A stretch of DNA of 64,000 bases from Molossus alvarezi (Eukaryota > Chordata > Mammalia > Chiroptera > Molossidae): positions 125,332,001 through 125,396,000 of the forward strand of contig CM073886.1 of assembly GCA_037176705.1 (NCBI GenBank), written 5' to 3'. This document shows positions 14,185-25,827 of the stretch, piece by piece; the stretch's first letter is position 1; every line of letters begins with the position of its first letter. The position numbers and the translations under genes were made by a program. The notes under the pieces were generated by a model. It saw nothing but the letters and a program-made list of their open reading frames with translations, searched no databases and had not been told where the DNA came from.

Positions 14185-14440
14185 CTGTATGTATTGTAGG
14201 GGTTCTCAGCAGGCTGGTGTTTGAGAACATTTTCAGCTCCCAAGTCAGCATCACTCTTTTCTGATGTGCCCACAAGCACCTAGCAACAGGAATCACCAGG
14301 TGCCCTTATTTAAAATGTCCCTTTGCAGGCGCAGCCCAGACCTGGTAAATTAGAAGGAGAGGCAGAAATCCAGATTTGTAACAAGTACTCCTGGCGATTC
14401 TTCGGTTTGCTCAAGTCTGAGAAGCACCTTACTTGAAGGG
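14185..14440. repeat. MER5-like DNA transposon relic
   Basis: Fragments such as ggggttctcagcaggctgg, taacaagtactcctggcgattctt and caagtctgagaagcacctt are typical of MER5/hAT-Charlie relics, which end in mirror-image gttctcaa/ttgagaac motifs. The match is partial. Confidence 0.4.
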
Positions 14441-14610
14441 TGTTCATTGGGCTGGGCAAGAACACAGCTGCTCCTCTAAAGCACCATGCCTCGCTCACCC
14501 TGGGAGAAGACTGGGTGGGTCCGAGAGGTATCGATTGCATGAGAGACAGCCTAAAACTCCTGTCTTATAGGGAAATAAAAGCATTGAAAATTATATGCAC
14601 TTAGAATCTT

Positions 14611-14816
14611 TCTTTTTTTCTTTATTGATTTTTAGAGAGGAAGGGAGAGGGAGAGAGAGAGAAACATTGACGAGAGAGAACATCTATTGGTCACCTCCTG
14701 CACGCCCCCCACTGGGGATCGGGCCCACAACCTGGGCATGTGCCCTGACTGGGAATCAAACTGGCGACCTCTTGGTGCATGGGTGACACTCAACCACTGA
14801 GCCACACTGGCTGGGC
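14611..14816 (-). mobile_element. VES-type bat SINE
   Basis: The reverse complement begins gcccagccagtgtggctcagtggttgag and ends aaaatcaataaag. Target duplications tgcacttagaatctt (14596-14610) and tgcacttggaatctt (14817-14831) differ at one base. It lies upstream of MROH2B. Confidence 0.93.
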
Positions 14817-14831
14817 TGCACTTGGAATCTT

Positions 14832-15622
14832 AAAGAACAACATGCAATAGAATCAGTAGAAAGAAAGCTAGTCATTTTGGTATCGTTCTAGTCAATTTCT
14901 TACTCTTTTTGTAAGTGGTGGCAAATAATCTTTGTGAATGTCTGTATGTAAAGAATTTCTTGATTGCATAGAGATTAGAAAAGTTAGGAGACGATTGATT
15001 TTTTTTTTCTATTTATTTGCCACGAGTTAGACAGTTGCTTTGCTGTTTTCAGTGCAAATGTATGATGTAGCTATGTTACTATGACAAATATATATTCAAA
15101 GTACTTGTGTTCCCAGAGCAGGGTTTATGTATGACATAAAAGGAAAAGGAAAAGTCAACATGGAACTTTGAGTTCAGAAACTTGAATTGAATCTAAGTCT
15201 GCTTCAAAGTAGTTGTATTACTCTGGAAAAATCGACCCCTCCGGACTAAGTTTGCATTCTCAATCGTAAAACTCGGGAGTTCAGAGTAGTTGACCTAAGG
15301 ATTATTCTTTCCTGCAAAAAGAAACTTTACTTTCATGTTCTCAATAATGCCCAAATCATTTGTAATGCTGTTTTTAATTCCTAAACAGCGAACTTAGAAA
15401 TGATTTTTTTTGGTATGGACTGTTCGTGGATAGTACGTCTCCTATACTTTGCCCATACAGACCAAGGATGGAGACTTCCTGGCACTGGAGCAGCAGCTGG
15501 TGATGGAAGGAGAAGAGGTCAGAGAAGTGTCTTGGGATTGAGTGTAAGGCAACCAGCACTGTGGAGGGCAAAGTAAGACACAAATAGACCAACAAGTATC
15601 ATATAACGACGACACCTCATGA
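14832..15622. other. Intergenic, nothing recognised
   Basis: A-T rich single-copy-looking DNA with no exon, RNA gene or repeat that I can name. Confidence 0.4.
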
Positions 15623-17274
15623 ATGTTTCTTTTATTTATTTATTAATTTTTTTAAATTTTATTTTTGTTACAGATGTTTCTCCTTTTTTACCCCATTGAC
15701 AACCTCCTCCCCATCCCCCCATCCCATCCCCAGTTTGGTTGTCCATGTCCATTGGTTATGCATACATGCATATAAATTCTGTGGTTTATCTCTTCCCTCC
15801 CCCCACCACCCCCTCTTCTGAGGGTAGTCAGTCTGTACCCTACTTCCATGTTTCTGGGTCTATCCTATTCCTCAGGCTTTTATGTTCATTATATTCCATA
15901 AATAAGTGAGATCATGTGATATTTGTCTTTCTCTGCTTGGCTTGTTTCACTTAGGATAATGCTTTCCAGGTCCCTCCATGTTGTCCCAAAGGATAAGAGA
16001 TCTTTCTTTCTTAGAGCTGCATAGTACTCCAGTGTGTATATGTACCACTGCTTTTTTATCCATTCATCTACTGATGGACACTTGGGCTGTTTCCAGATCT
16101 TAGCTATTGTAAATAGTGCTGCTACGAACATGGGGGTGCATATATTCTTTCTGATTGGTGTTTCAGGCTTCTTAGGGTATATTCCTAGGAGTGGGATCAC
16201 TGGATCAAATAGAAGTTTAATTTTTAACTTTTTGAGGTAACACCATATTGTTTTCCATAGTGGCTGCACCAGTCTGCATTCCCACCAGCAGTGTACTGGA
16301 GTCCCCTTTTCTCCACACCCTCACCAACACTTGTTGTTTGATGATTTGTTGATGGTGGCCATTCTGACAGGTGTGAGGTGATACCTCATTGTTGTTTTAA
16401 TTTGCATCTCTCTGATGATTAGTGAAGTTGAGCATTTCTTCATATGTCTCTTAGCCATTTGTATGTACTGTTTGGAGAGGTGTCTATTTAGTTCCTCTGC
16501 CCATTTTTAATTGAATTCTTTGTCTTCCTTTTGTTGAGTTGTATGAGTACTCTATGTATTTTGGAAATTAACCCTTTATTTGATGTATCATTGGCAATGA
16601 TGTTCTCCCATACAGTGGGTTGCCTTTCCATTTTGATGGTTGTTTCTTTTGCTGTGCAGAAGCTTTTGAGTTTGATGTAGTTCCATGTGTTCATTTATTC
16701 CTTTGTTTCTATTGCCTTCGGTGATGTATTCTGCTACGTATGATGTCCAAAATTTTGTTGCTTACATTTTCTTCTAGAATTTTTATGGATTCACAAGTCA
16801 CATTTAAGTCTTTTATCCATTTTGAGTTTATTTTTGTGTATGGTGTAAGTTGATGTTCTAGTTTCATGTTTTTGCATGTAGCTGTCCAATTTTCCCAACA
16901 CCATTTATTAAAGAGGCTGCCTTTACTCCACTGTATGCTCTTGCCACCTTTGTCAAATGTTAATTGAGCATATTGCCTTGGGTCCATTTCTGGGTTCTCT
17001 GTTCTGTTCCATTGGTCTATATGCCTGTTCTTGTGCCAGTACCAGGCTGTTTTGATTACAGTAGCTTTGTACTATAACCTGATATTTGGTATTGTGATTC
17101 CCACCTACTTTGTTCTTCTTTTTCAAGATTGCTGTGGCTATTTGGGGTCTTTTTTGGTTCCATATGTACTTTTGAAGTATTTGTTCTAGTTCTGTGAAGT
17201 ATGCCGTTGGTATTTTGATGGGGATTGCATTGACTCTATAGACTCCTTTGGGTAATATGGACATTTTAATGATG

Positions 17275-17727
17275 TTAATTCTTCCAATCCATGAACAAGG
17301 TATGTGCTTCCACTTTTTTAATATCTTCCTCTATTTCTTTTTTCAATGTCCTGTAGTTTTCTGCAAATAGGTCCTTTACTTCTTTGGTTAAGTTTATTCC
17401 TAGGTATCTTAATTTTTTTGCCGTGATGGTAAATGGGATTTTTTTTTTAGTTTTTCTTTCTGTGAGTTCATCATTGGTGTATAAGAATGCCGTCGATTTC
17501 TTGATATTAATTTTGTATCCTGCCACTTTGCCAAATTCATTTATTAAGTCTAGTAGATTTTTGATGGAGTCTTTAGTGTTTTCTATGTATAATATCATGT
17601 CATCTGCAAATAATGACAGTTTCACTTCCTCCTTTCCAATTTGGATTCCTTTTATTTTTTCTTTCTGTCTGATTGCTGTGGCTAAGACTTCCGGTACTAT
17701 GTTAAATAAGAGTGGTGAAAGTGGCAT
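17275..17727 (-). pseudogene. L1 ORF2 reverse transcriptase fragment
   Basis: This is the longest intact RT stretch of the long L1 (150 codons). It starts near [20 protein letters not shown] and holds the catalytic FADD motif ([10 protein letters not shown]), followed by the GYKINIKKS and [14 protein letters not shown] segments typical of the thumb. Frameshifts and stops separate it from the neighbouring ORF2 pieces at 16953-17264 and 17697-17942, so it cannot make a working enzyme. Confidence 0.85.
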
Positions 17728-17895
17728 CTCTGTCTTGTTCCTGTTTGTAAGGGAAATGTTTTTAGTTTCTGCCCATTGAGTATGATGTTGGCTGTAGTTC
17801 TTTCATATATGGCCTTTCTTATGTCAATATATGATCCCTCTATTCCCACATTGCTGATTGTTTTTATCAGAAATGGATGCTGGATTTTTTCAAAT

Positions 17896-18019
17896 ACTTT
17901 TTTAGCATTTATTAATATGATCATGTGGTTTTTATTCTTCATTTTGTTTATGTGGTGATTTTTTTAGCATTTATTAATATGATCATGTGGTTTTTATTCT
18001 TCATTTTGTTTATGTGGTG
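17896..18019. repeat. 62-base tandem duplication inside L1 ORF2
   Basis: A stretch beginning agcatttattaatatgatca and ending tttgtttatgtggtg occurs twice in a row with a 62-base offset (17904 and 17966). 62 is not a multiple of three, so it also shifts the ORF2 frame. Confidence 0.9.
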
Positions 18020-18829
18020 TATCACATTTATTGATTTGCAAATATTGTATCAGCCTTGCATCCCTGGAATGAATCCCACTTGGTCATGGTGAATAATTTT
18101 TTGATGTAGTGCTGGATCTGTTCAGGATTTTGGCATCTATGTTCATCAGGAATATTGGCCTGTAGTTTTCTTTCTTTGTAGTGTCTTTTTCTGGTTTTGG
18201 AATTAGAATTATGCTGGCCTCATAAAACGAGTGTGGCAGTCTCTTTCTTCTTCTTGAATTTTTGGAAATAGTTTGAGGAGAATGGGTGTTAGTTCTTTTA
18301 TGAATGTTCGGAAAAACTCCCAAGTGAAGCCAGCCGGGTCTGGGCTTTTGTTTGCTGGGAGAGTCTTGATTACCTCTTCAATTTCCTTAGTTGTGTGTTC
18401 AAGTTTTCTATCTCTTCCCAGTCCAGTTTTGGGAGACTGTGTGTTTCTAGAAATTTGTCCATTTCACTTAGATTGTCGAATTTGTTGCCATATAATTGTT
18501 CATAGTAGCAGTTAACAATCTTTTGTATTTCTGTGGTGTCAGTTGTTACTTCGCCTCTTTCATTTCTGATTTTTTTTTTATTTGGGTTCTCTCTCTTTGT
18601 TTCTTGGTGAGTCTAGGTAAGGGTCCATCAATCTTGTTTATCTTTTCGAAAAACCAACTCTTTGTTTCATTGATCCTTTGGATTATTTTTTTGGTCTCTA
18701 TGTCATTTATTTCTGCTCTGATCTTTACTAATTCCTTCCTTCTACTTGCTCTGGGGTTTTCTTTTTGTTTGCTTTCTAATTCAAGTTGTGAGGTTAGACA
18801 GTCAATTAGAATTTTTTCTTGTTTTTTTG

Positions 18830-19072
18830 TTTTTTTTATCCTCACCTGAGGACATTTTTCTATTTTTTTGTTCAGGTAGAGTGGGAGGGGAAGAGAGGAA
18901 GAGAGAGAGAAACATCGATGTGAAAGGGACACATCGAGTGGCTGCCACCCGCAGAACCAACCAGGGCCGGGGACAAACTGCAACCGAGGTACACGCCCTT
19001 AGCGGGAACCGAACCCGGGTCTCTCGGGACCGCAGGCTGACGCTCTAACCGCTGAGCCAAACCGGCCAGGGC
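18830..19072 (-). mobile_element. VES-type bat SINE nested in the long L1
   Basis: The reverse complement starts gccctggccggtttggctca and ends with aggtgaggataaaa. Its duplicated target (tttttcttgttttttg) is L1 ORF2 sequence on both sides, so the SINE landed after the L1. The B-box region cccgggttcggttcc is intact. Confidence 0.95.
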
Positions 19073-19628
19073 TTTTTCTTGTTTTTTGAGGTAGGCCTGT
19101 AGTGCTATGAACTTCCCTCTCAAAACTGCTTTTTCTGCTTCCCATAGATTTTGTGTTATTGTGTGTTCATTTTCATTGGTTTCCAGGAAGTTTTTAATTT
19201 CTTCTTTGATCTCCTCGGTAACCCATTCATTGTTTAATAATATGCTATTTAGCCTCCATGTGTTGAAATGTCTTTGCATGTTTTTGTTGCAATTGATTTC
19301 TAGTTTCATGCCATTGTGATCTGAGAAGATGCTTGATATGATTTCAATCTTCTTGAACTTGTAGAGATTTAGTATGTGTCCTATCATGTGGTCTATCTTT
19401 GAGAATGACCCATGTGCACTTGAGAAAAATGTGAATTCTGTAGTTTTGGGGTGTAATTTTCTGTAGATATCTATTAAATCCATTTGATCTAGTGATTCAT
19501 TTAGAGTTTCTGTTTCCTTGCTAATTTTTTGTCTAGAGGATCTATCCAGTGGTGTCAACGGGGTGTTGAAATCCCCTGCTATGATTGTATTGCTGTAGAT
19601 TTCTCCTTAGAAGTCCTCCAGAAGATTT

Positions 19629-19862
19629 TTAATACATTTTGGTGCTCCTATATTGGGTGCATATATGTTTATCAAGGTTATATCTTCCTGTTGGATAGAT
19701 CCTTTCAATATTACTCATCCTGCTGAGCTTCCTCAAGATCATGGCTCTGAATTCTAGCTCTGTTAACTTGCCTAACTGCTCCACATTGATCTCATCTTTG
19801 ATGGAGGTCTCTTGTTCTTTCATTTGGCTTTTGTTTCTGTGTTTCACCATTTTGGCTATCAC
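19629..19862 (-). pseudogene. L1 ORF1/ORF2 chimeric frame
   Basis: The translation begins with about 50 ORF1 residues (HRNKSQMKEQ to LRKLSRMSN). It then switches to ORF2 endonuclease-type sequence (ERIYPTGRYNLDKHICTQYR, resembling the conserved NIYAPN segment). The junction is near 19700. Roughly 1 kb of normal L1 is missing between the two parts. Confidence 0.75.
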
Positions 19863-20669
19863 AGTGGGCTTTGAAGCCTGCCAAGTTTTTCCTGTGGGTG
19901 TTGGTGTTCTGCTGTTTGTGGTTCCCTCTCCTGGGTTTGGATGAGTGAGGGAGGACCCACGTTAAACACCACTGTCAAGTCTTAACTTTCCTGGTTAGAG
20001 TTGCTAGCCCAGGAAAGGTACTGTTATCCTATAGCTTTTTGCCTGGAGGCTATCAGTTGATGTTACTTGAAGAGTTTTGGGTTATCAGTTGATTGAAAAA
20101 CTCCCTCAGGTGCTCAGCGTCAGGGTATTTCCTGAGGGTGGGGCAGATGCTGGTTGTTGATGGGCCTCAATTTGCATTTTAATGGCCCACAGGGTGGGGT
20201 TGGATCTCCGAGGGAGGGGGTCACTGCCTCTCTCAGAGCCCTGGGAAGGAGCAATGTGGCCACTGTCCTGAGTGGCTGCACTCAGCAAAAGCTCTGAGTG
20301 CCCTCCAAATCCCGTGTCCCGACACAGCTCCAGTCCAGTCTGCCCTCCCTCCGCCGGAGCCCAAGGTGAGTGGCTGTGGCTGTTTCAGCCTCTGTCCCGG
20401 CTGCGCTGTGGGGCCGCCTGGGAGTGTGACCCGAGGGCGCCGCTCCCAGCTAAGGTGACTGCTGACCTTTCAGCCCCCCCCCCCCAGCACCTCTGCAATC
20501 CTACCAGGATCGAGTCAGTGTCCCTGGCTATATGATCCTCCCAAGCTGCTTTTCTGTTCCCTTTTTCCATCGATGTGTTTGTGTTTTAGTTGTAATTCCA
20601 GTTTGGTCCTGGAAGACGGTCTGTGTAGCTCCGTTCACTCCGCCGCCATTTTGGAATCTATGTTTCTTG

Positions 20670-21344
20670 ATTGACAAGCCCTAAGGGCTATCGGCCATGA
20701 AATGCTAGTCCGAACCACAGGCAAATAGCAGTTGCATTTCCGTCTATTATTAAGCATGCTGCATTTTAATATTGAGAATATGGTTTTAAGGCATCCTTTC
20801 AGGAATTCAGAAGGTGCTTAAGAATTTAATCCAGAGAAGGGAATTTGCAGATGAATTTATGCAATGATTTCACTCTCGAGCAATGGACCTGCAGATGAGT
20901 ACGTGATTTTCTAGCACTTTGTTTCTTAAATGCTTCTCCTCTTAGCCATTTCTGGTTTCATTACTAACAGGTGTCAGGACAAGAACACAACCTGATTTTA
21001 TAATTTGGAGTAGTGAGGGACCTTTTACCTCTGAATCCCTTGCCTAAGGCCTGGATCTCGGGAAATGGCAGTTGATTTCTGGAGCTCACCGGACCTTGGC
21101 CAGAGCTTTTAGAGGATGAGGTTTTAATTTCAGGTCATGTTAGTGAGGAATGAAATGTCCTATTTTGACTGAGGAATTCAGCTTTAAAGTAAGATACTTT
21201 CATTATCTCAGCTTTTCATGACAAATTACTTGGGTCGCATAACTTCCTAAGTGAATAAATCTGAAAAGAAATAGTCATTAGTATTACATTTATAAGAATT
21301 ACAAGATAATTCTATTACATCTGGGTGATTATCTTATATTTACC

Positions 21345-21375
<31 letters not shown>

Positions 21376-22298
21376 ATCTTTTATTCTTTTTTTTTTTTTT
21401 GGAGAAACAAAAACATCTCTGTTGTCTTATGATTCCATTTATAAGATTGAAAACACATTTATAATTCATGGTTTTGGTAGTTTCAATGGCCTGTAGATAT
21501 ACCATAAAAATATTCACATTTTTATGGTACACTTGGAGACTTTTAGAATCTAATAAATATTCAATGAATGTTATAAAAAGAACTTATGAGGTGAAACTCT
21601 TAAGAAACATTTAAGTCAAGAAGTCATGGTAAAATATGAAATAACATTTCAATGAATACAATTTCTGATTACCAGTAACATTCAAATATGAGTAGGGAAT
21701 TTGCTGGCAAAGAGGCAGATCACAAAGACCCAGATATTCTGGGTCAGGGGCTGAAAAACAAACCTCAAATTTCATGGTTGGTCCCGGTGTGAGTGTGCGA
21801 TTGTGAAATGGGCACAGAAGGCCAGGAAGATGAACCTGGAGCCCGTGTCAGCATTTTGTACTTACTAAAGCAGGAAGGGAGACCTATCCAAGACTAAACA
21901 TTAGACATGTTAGCAATCAAGTTACACTCTATAGCTAAGCCTCAGTTCCATCTTCTGTCCAGTGTTAGTTATATAGATTAAATGAGTAATGCAAGGGAAA
22001 TAGGTTGTGCTGAGCTATTATGAAGTTACGGTTATCTGTTATTTTGTTTGTGTTGCTCTTCTTGTTGTTGTATCTATAACTATACAGAAACACTGGCTCA
22101 CCAGACCACATCATTCCAGCAGCATGATGTGTATTGTGGTCTGACCTTTAAGCTCCACTTGGTTTCCTCTACCCGATTCAGGGGCTTAGACACTTTCTCC
22201 AGGAAGTAAGGTTGGGCATCATTGGGGCTAACCTTATATTTTCTCCTCTCTTAGAGATCAATGTCCTGAATTAACCGGTGTTCAGTGTCTGAATGCTG
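20670..22298. other. Intergenic, simple repeats only
   Basis: The stretch is mostly single-copy-looking AT-rich DNA. It holds an (AAAAC)n run at about 21345-21373 and a T-run at 21385-21400. No gene is seen. Confidence 0.45.
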
Positions 22299-23149
22299 TC
22301 TTTTTAATTTTTATTTATTTTTTATTAATTAATTTTTGTTACAGATGTTTCTCCTTTTTTTCTCCATTGACACCCTCCTCCCCATCCCTGGCTTTGTTGT
22401 CCACATCCATTGATTATGCGTACATGCATGTAAGTTCTGTGGTTTATCTCCCCCCAAACCACCTCTTCTGAGGGTTGTCAGTCTGTACCCTACTTCCTCA
22501 TCTCTGAGTCTACCTTATTCCTCAGGCTGTTATGTTCATTATATTCCACAAATAAGTGAAATCATGTGATATTTGTCTTTCTCTGCTTGGCTTGTTTTGC
22601 TTGGGATAATACTCTTCAGGTCCCTCCATGTTTCCCCAAAGGATAAGAGATCTTTCTTTCTTAGAGCTGCATAGTACTCCGTTGTGTATATGTACCACTG
22701 CTTTTTTTATCCATTTGTCTACTGATGGACACTTGGGCTGTTTCCAGATCTTAGCTATTGTAAATAGTGCTGCTATGAACATGGGGGTACATATATTCTT
22801 CCTGATTGGTGTTTCAGGCTTCTTAGGGTATATTCCTAGAAGTGTGATCACTGGGTCAAATGGCAGTTCAATTTTTAATTTTTTGAGGTAACACCACAGT
22901 GTTTTCCATAGCGGCTGCACCAGTCTGCATTCCCACCAGCAGTGTACTAGAGTCCCCTTTTCTCCACATCCTCGCCAACACTTGTTTGATGATTTGTTGA
23001 TGGTGGCCATTCTGACAGGTGTGAGGTGATACCTCATTGTTGTTTTAATATGCATCTCTCTGATGATTAGTGAAGTTGAGCATTTCTTCATATGTCTCCT
23101 AGCCATTTGAATGTCCTGTTTGGAGAGGTGTCTATTTAGCTTCTCTGCC

Positions 23150-23150
<1 letters not shown>

Positions 23151-23185
<35 letters not shown>
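23151..23185. repeat. (ATT)n microsatellite inside L1
   Basis: Eleven to twelve consecutive ATT units lie in L1 ORF2 DNA, with the LINE sequence resuming on either side. Confidence 0.95.
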
Positions 23186-23189
<4 letters not shown>

Positions 23190-23975
23190 TTTGGAAATCA
23201 ACCCCTTATCTGATGCAACATTGGTGATTATGCTCTCTCATATAGTGGGATCACTTTTCGTTTTGATGGTTGTTTCTTTTGCTGTGCAGAAGCTTTTGAG
23301 TTTGATGTAGTCCCATGTGTTCATTTTTTCCTTTGTTTCTGTTGCCTTAGGTGATGTATCAGTAAAAATTCTGCTGCATATGATGTCTGAAATTTTGTTG
23401 CCTACATTTCTTCTAGAATTTTTATGGATTCACAAATCACATTTAAGTCTTCTATTCATTTTGAGTTTATTCTTGTATATGGTGTAAGTTGATGGTTTAG
23501 TTTCATTTTTTTGCATGTAGCTGTCCAATTTTCCCAGCACCATTTATTAAAGAGGTTGTCTTTACTCCATTGTATGCTCTGGCCACCTTTGTCAAATATT
23601 AATTGAGCATAATGTCTTGGGTCAATTTCTGGGTTCTCTATTCTGTTCCACTGGTCTATATGCCTGTTCTTGTGCCAGTACCAGGCTGTTTTGATTACAG
23701 TAGCTTTGTAGTATAACCTGATATCAGACACTGTGGTCCCACCTACTTTGTTCTTCTTTTTCAAGATTGCTGTGGCTGTTTGGGGTGTTTTTTGGTTCCA
23801 TCTGAACTTTTGAAGTATTTGTTCTAGTTCTGTGAAATATGTCTTTGGTATTTTGATGGGGATTGCATTGAATCTATAGATTGTTTTGGGTAATATGGAC
23901 ATTTTAATGATGTTAATTCTCCAATCCATGAACAAGGTATGTGCTTCTACTTTTTTATATCTTCCTCTATTTCTT

Positions 23976-24242
23976 CTTTCTTTTTCTTTTTTATTTTTTT
24001 TTATCCTCACCCTGAGGATATTTTTTCATTTTTTGTACAGATAGAATGGGAGGGAGAGAGAGGAAGGGAGAGAGAGTGAGAAACATCAACGTGAAGGGAC
24101 ACATCGAGTGGCTGCTACCCGCACGACCAACCAGGGCCGGGGACAAACTGCAACCGAAGTACGTGCCCTTAGCGGGAACCGAACCCGGGTCTCTCCGGAC
24201 CGCAGGCCGACCCTCTAACCGCTGAGCCAAACTGGCCAGGGC
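23976..24242 (-). mobile_element. VES-type bat SINE nested in L1
   Basis: The reverse complement starts gccctggccagtttggctca and has the cccgggttcggttcc B box and the tail gaggataaaa. It is bounded by tctatttctt at 23966-23975 and 24243-24252, both within L1 sequence. Confidence 0.95.
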
Positions 24243-25553
24243 TCTATTTCTTTTTTCAATGTCCTGTAGTTTTCTGCAAATAGATCCTTTACTTCTTTGG
24301 TTAAGTTTATTCCTAGGTATCTTAAATTTTTTGTCGTGATGGTAAATGGGATTGTTTTTTAGTTTCTCTTTCTATGAGTTTATCTTTGGTGTATAGGAAT
24401 GCCATCAATTTCTTGACATTAATTTTGTATCCTGCTACTTTGCCAAATTCATTTATTAAGTCTAGTAGATTTTTGATGGATTCTTTAAGGTTTTCTGTGT
24501 ATAATTTCATGTCATCTGTTAATGACAGTTTCACTTCCTTCTTTCCAATTTGGTTCCCTTTTATTTTTTCTTCATGTCTGATGACTGTAGCTTAGACTTC
24601 CAGTACTATGCTAAATAAGAGTGGCGAAAGTGAACATCCCTGTCTTGTTTGTGTTCTTAAGGGAACTACTTTTAGTTTCTGCCCACTGAGTATGATGTTG
24701 GCTGTGGGTTTTTCATATATGGCCTTTATTATGTTGAGATATGATCCCTCTATTCACACATTGCTGAGCATTTTTATCAAAAATGGGTGCTGGATTTTGT
24801 CGAATGCTTTTTGAGTGTCTATTAATATGATCATGTGGTTTTTATTTTTCATTTTGTTTATGTGAACTATGTCACTTTTTAATATTATGTCTGTTGTTTT
24901 AGTTATTTTATGTGGGAGAATAAATCCAACCCTTATGGTTTTATCTTCACCAGGAGGAAAGTCTGCCAACATTCTAATGTCTATTTTTGTCATTTCTGTC
25001 TTGTGAACTTCTGCCACCTATTTTGCTCCCAGGAACATTAGTGTATATATTAGAAACACACTTTCTCGCGAAATGAAAACAAAACAAAATAACCACAAAC
25101 TAAAAGCCAAACCCCAGAAGATACTTTTAACAGTGGCTTAAACATACAGTGCTCTGTTGGTCTTACGCGATCCCATCTGGAGACAGGCAGCCAGAGCTGG
25201 CGCAGCTGTTCAGCAAAGCTCTTGTGGACTTAGGCTGTTTCTCTTTGTCTGCCTTACCATCTTCCGAGTACGTTTTTGACTTCTTAGTTGCGAGAAGAGT
25301 GCTGCACCCTGTGGACCTCACATTTGCTTTCTAGGAAGAAAGCAGGTAGAAGAGTGCAAAGCTTTCTTCATGTGAGACGTTAGCATTCTTAACTGAGGAA
25401 GAGAAGGCATCCACAGCACATTTCATTCCCGTTTCATTGGCAAGAATCTGACCACGTGGCTGCTCTTTACTGCAATGGAGTCTGGGAAATCAAGTATTTT
25501 AGCGTCCGTGCCTCTCAGTAAAGGGAGGTAAGAAAGAAAGGGTGATGAGGCTC

Positions 25554-25816
25554 ATTAAATTTTTATTTTTTAATTTAATTTAATTTTTTAAAACGTATCT
25601 TTGTTGTTGCATGTATTACAGATGTCCCTTCTTTTTCCCCCACTGACCCCTCCTCCCCAATCCTGCCCCCCTCCTGCCTTCCCCACACTGTTGTCAGTGT
25701 CCATTGGTTATGCATATATGCATAGAAGTTCTTTGGTTTAGCTCATCCCGCCCTCCCTTCCCTCTTCCCTTTGAGGTTCATCAGTCTAACAACCAATTTG
25801 TACTTCTTAATTCCTT
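25554..25816 (-). mobile_element. Short 5'-truncated L1 3' stub
   Basis: Minus-strand 3' UTR only: an A-rich tail at 25554-25600, then the conserved acatctgtaatacatgcaac and ccaatggaca words. It is flanked by an exact 11-base duplication (tgatgaggctc) at 25543-25553 and 25817-25827. Confidence 0.9.
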
Positions 25817-25827
25817 TGATGAGGCTC

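Larger units (their letters stand above)
15632..20659 (-). mobile_element. Near full-length L1 retrotransposon, internally deleted and decayed
   Basis: Read on the minus strand, it has a G-rich 5' UTR starting near 20659 (ccaaaatggcggcggagtg). The ORF1 start (MVKHRNKSQMKEQ) lies near 19855. ORF2 follows, then a 3' UTR and A-rich tail at 15632-15660. ORF2 is broken into several frames. The reverse transcriptase box LFADDMILY lies in 17275-17727 and the C-terminal CWWEC-type region near 16280. The nine bases atgtttctt flank both ends (15623-15631 and 20660-20668), a likely target duplication. Most of ORF1 and the N-terminal part of ORF2 are absent (junction near 19700). A SINE interrupts ORF2 at 18830-19072. 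It is inactive. Confidence 0.9.
22309..24874 (-). mobile_element. 5'-truncated L1 with decayed ORF2
   Basis: The minus strand carries L1 from within the reverse transcriptase to the A-rich tail near 22309. ORF2 pieces include 23456-24010 ([20 protein letters not shown]) and 22522-23106 ([15 protein letters not shown] zinc-knuckle region, [15 protein letters not shown]). The bases ctttttaat flank it at 22300-22308 and 24875-24883. An (ATT)n run replaces part of ORF2 at 23151-23185, and a SINE interrupts it at 23976-24242. Confidence 0.88.

Noticed and set aside
18830..24242. Repeated similar blocks at regular spacing that could suggest a CRISPR-like array.
   Set aside because: The similarity is between nested SINEs about 5 kb apart in a mammalian genome. 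There are no short regular repeats and spacers.
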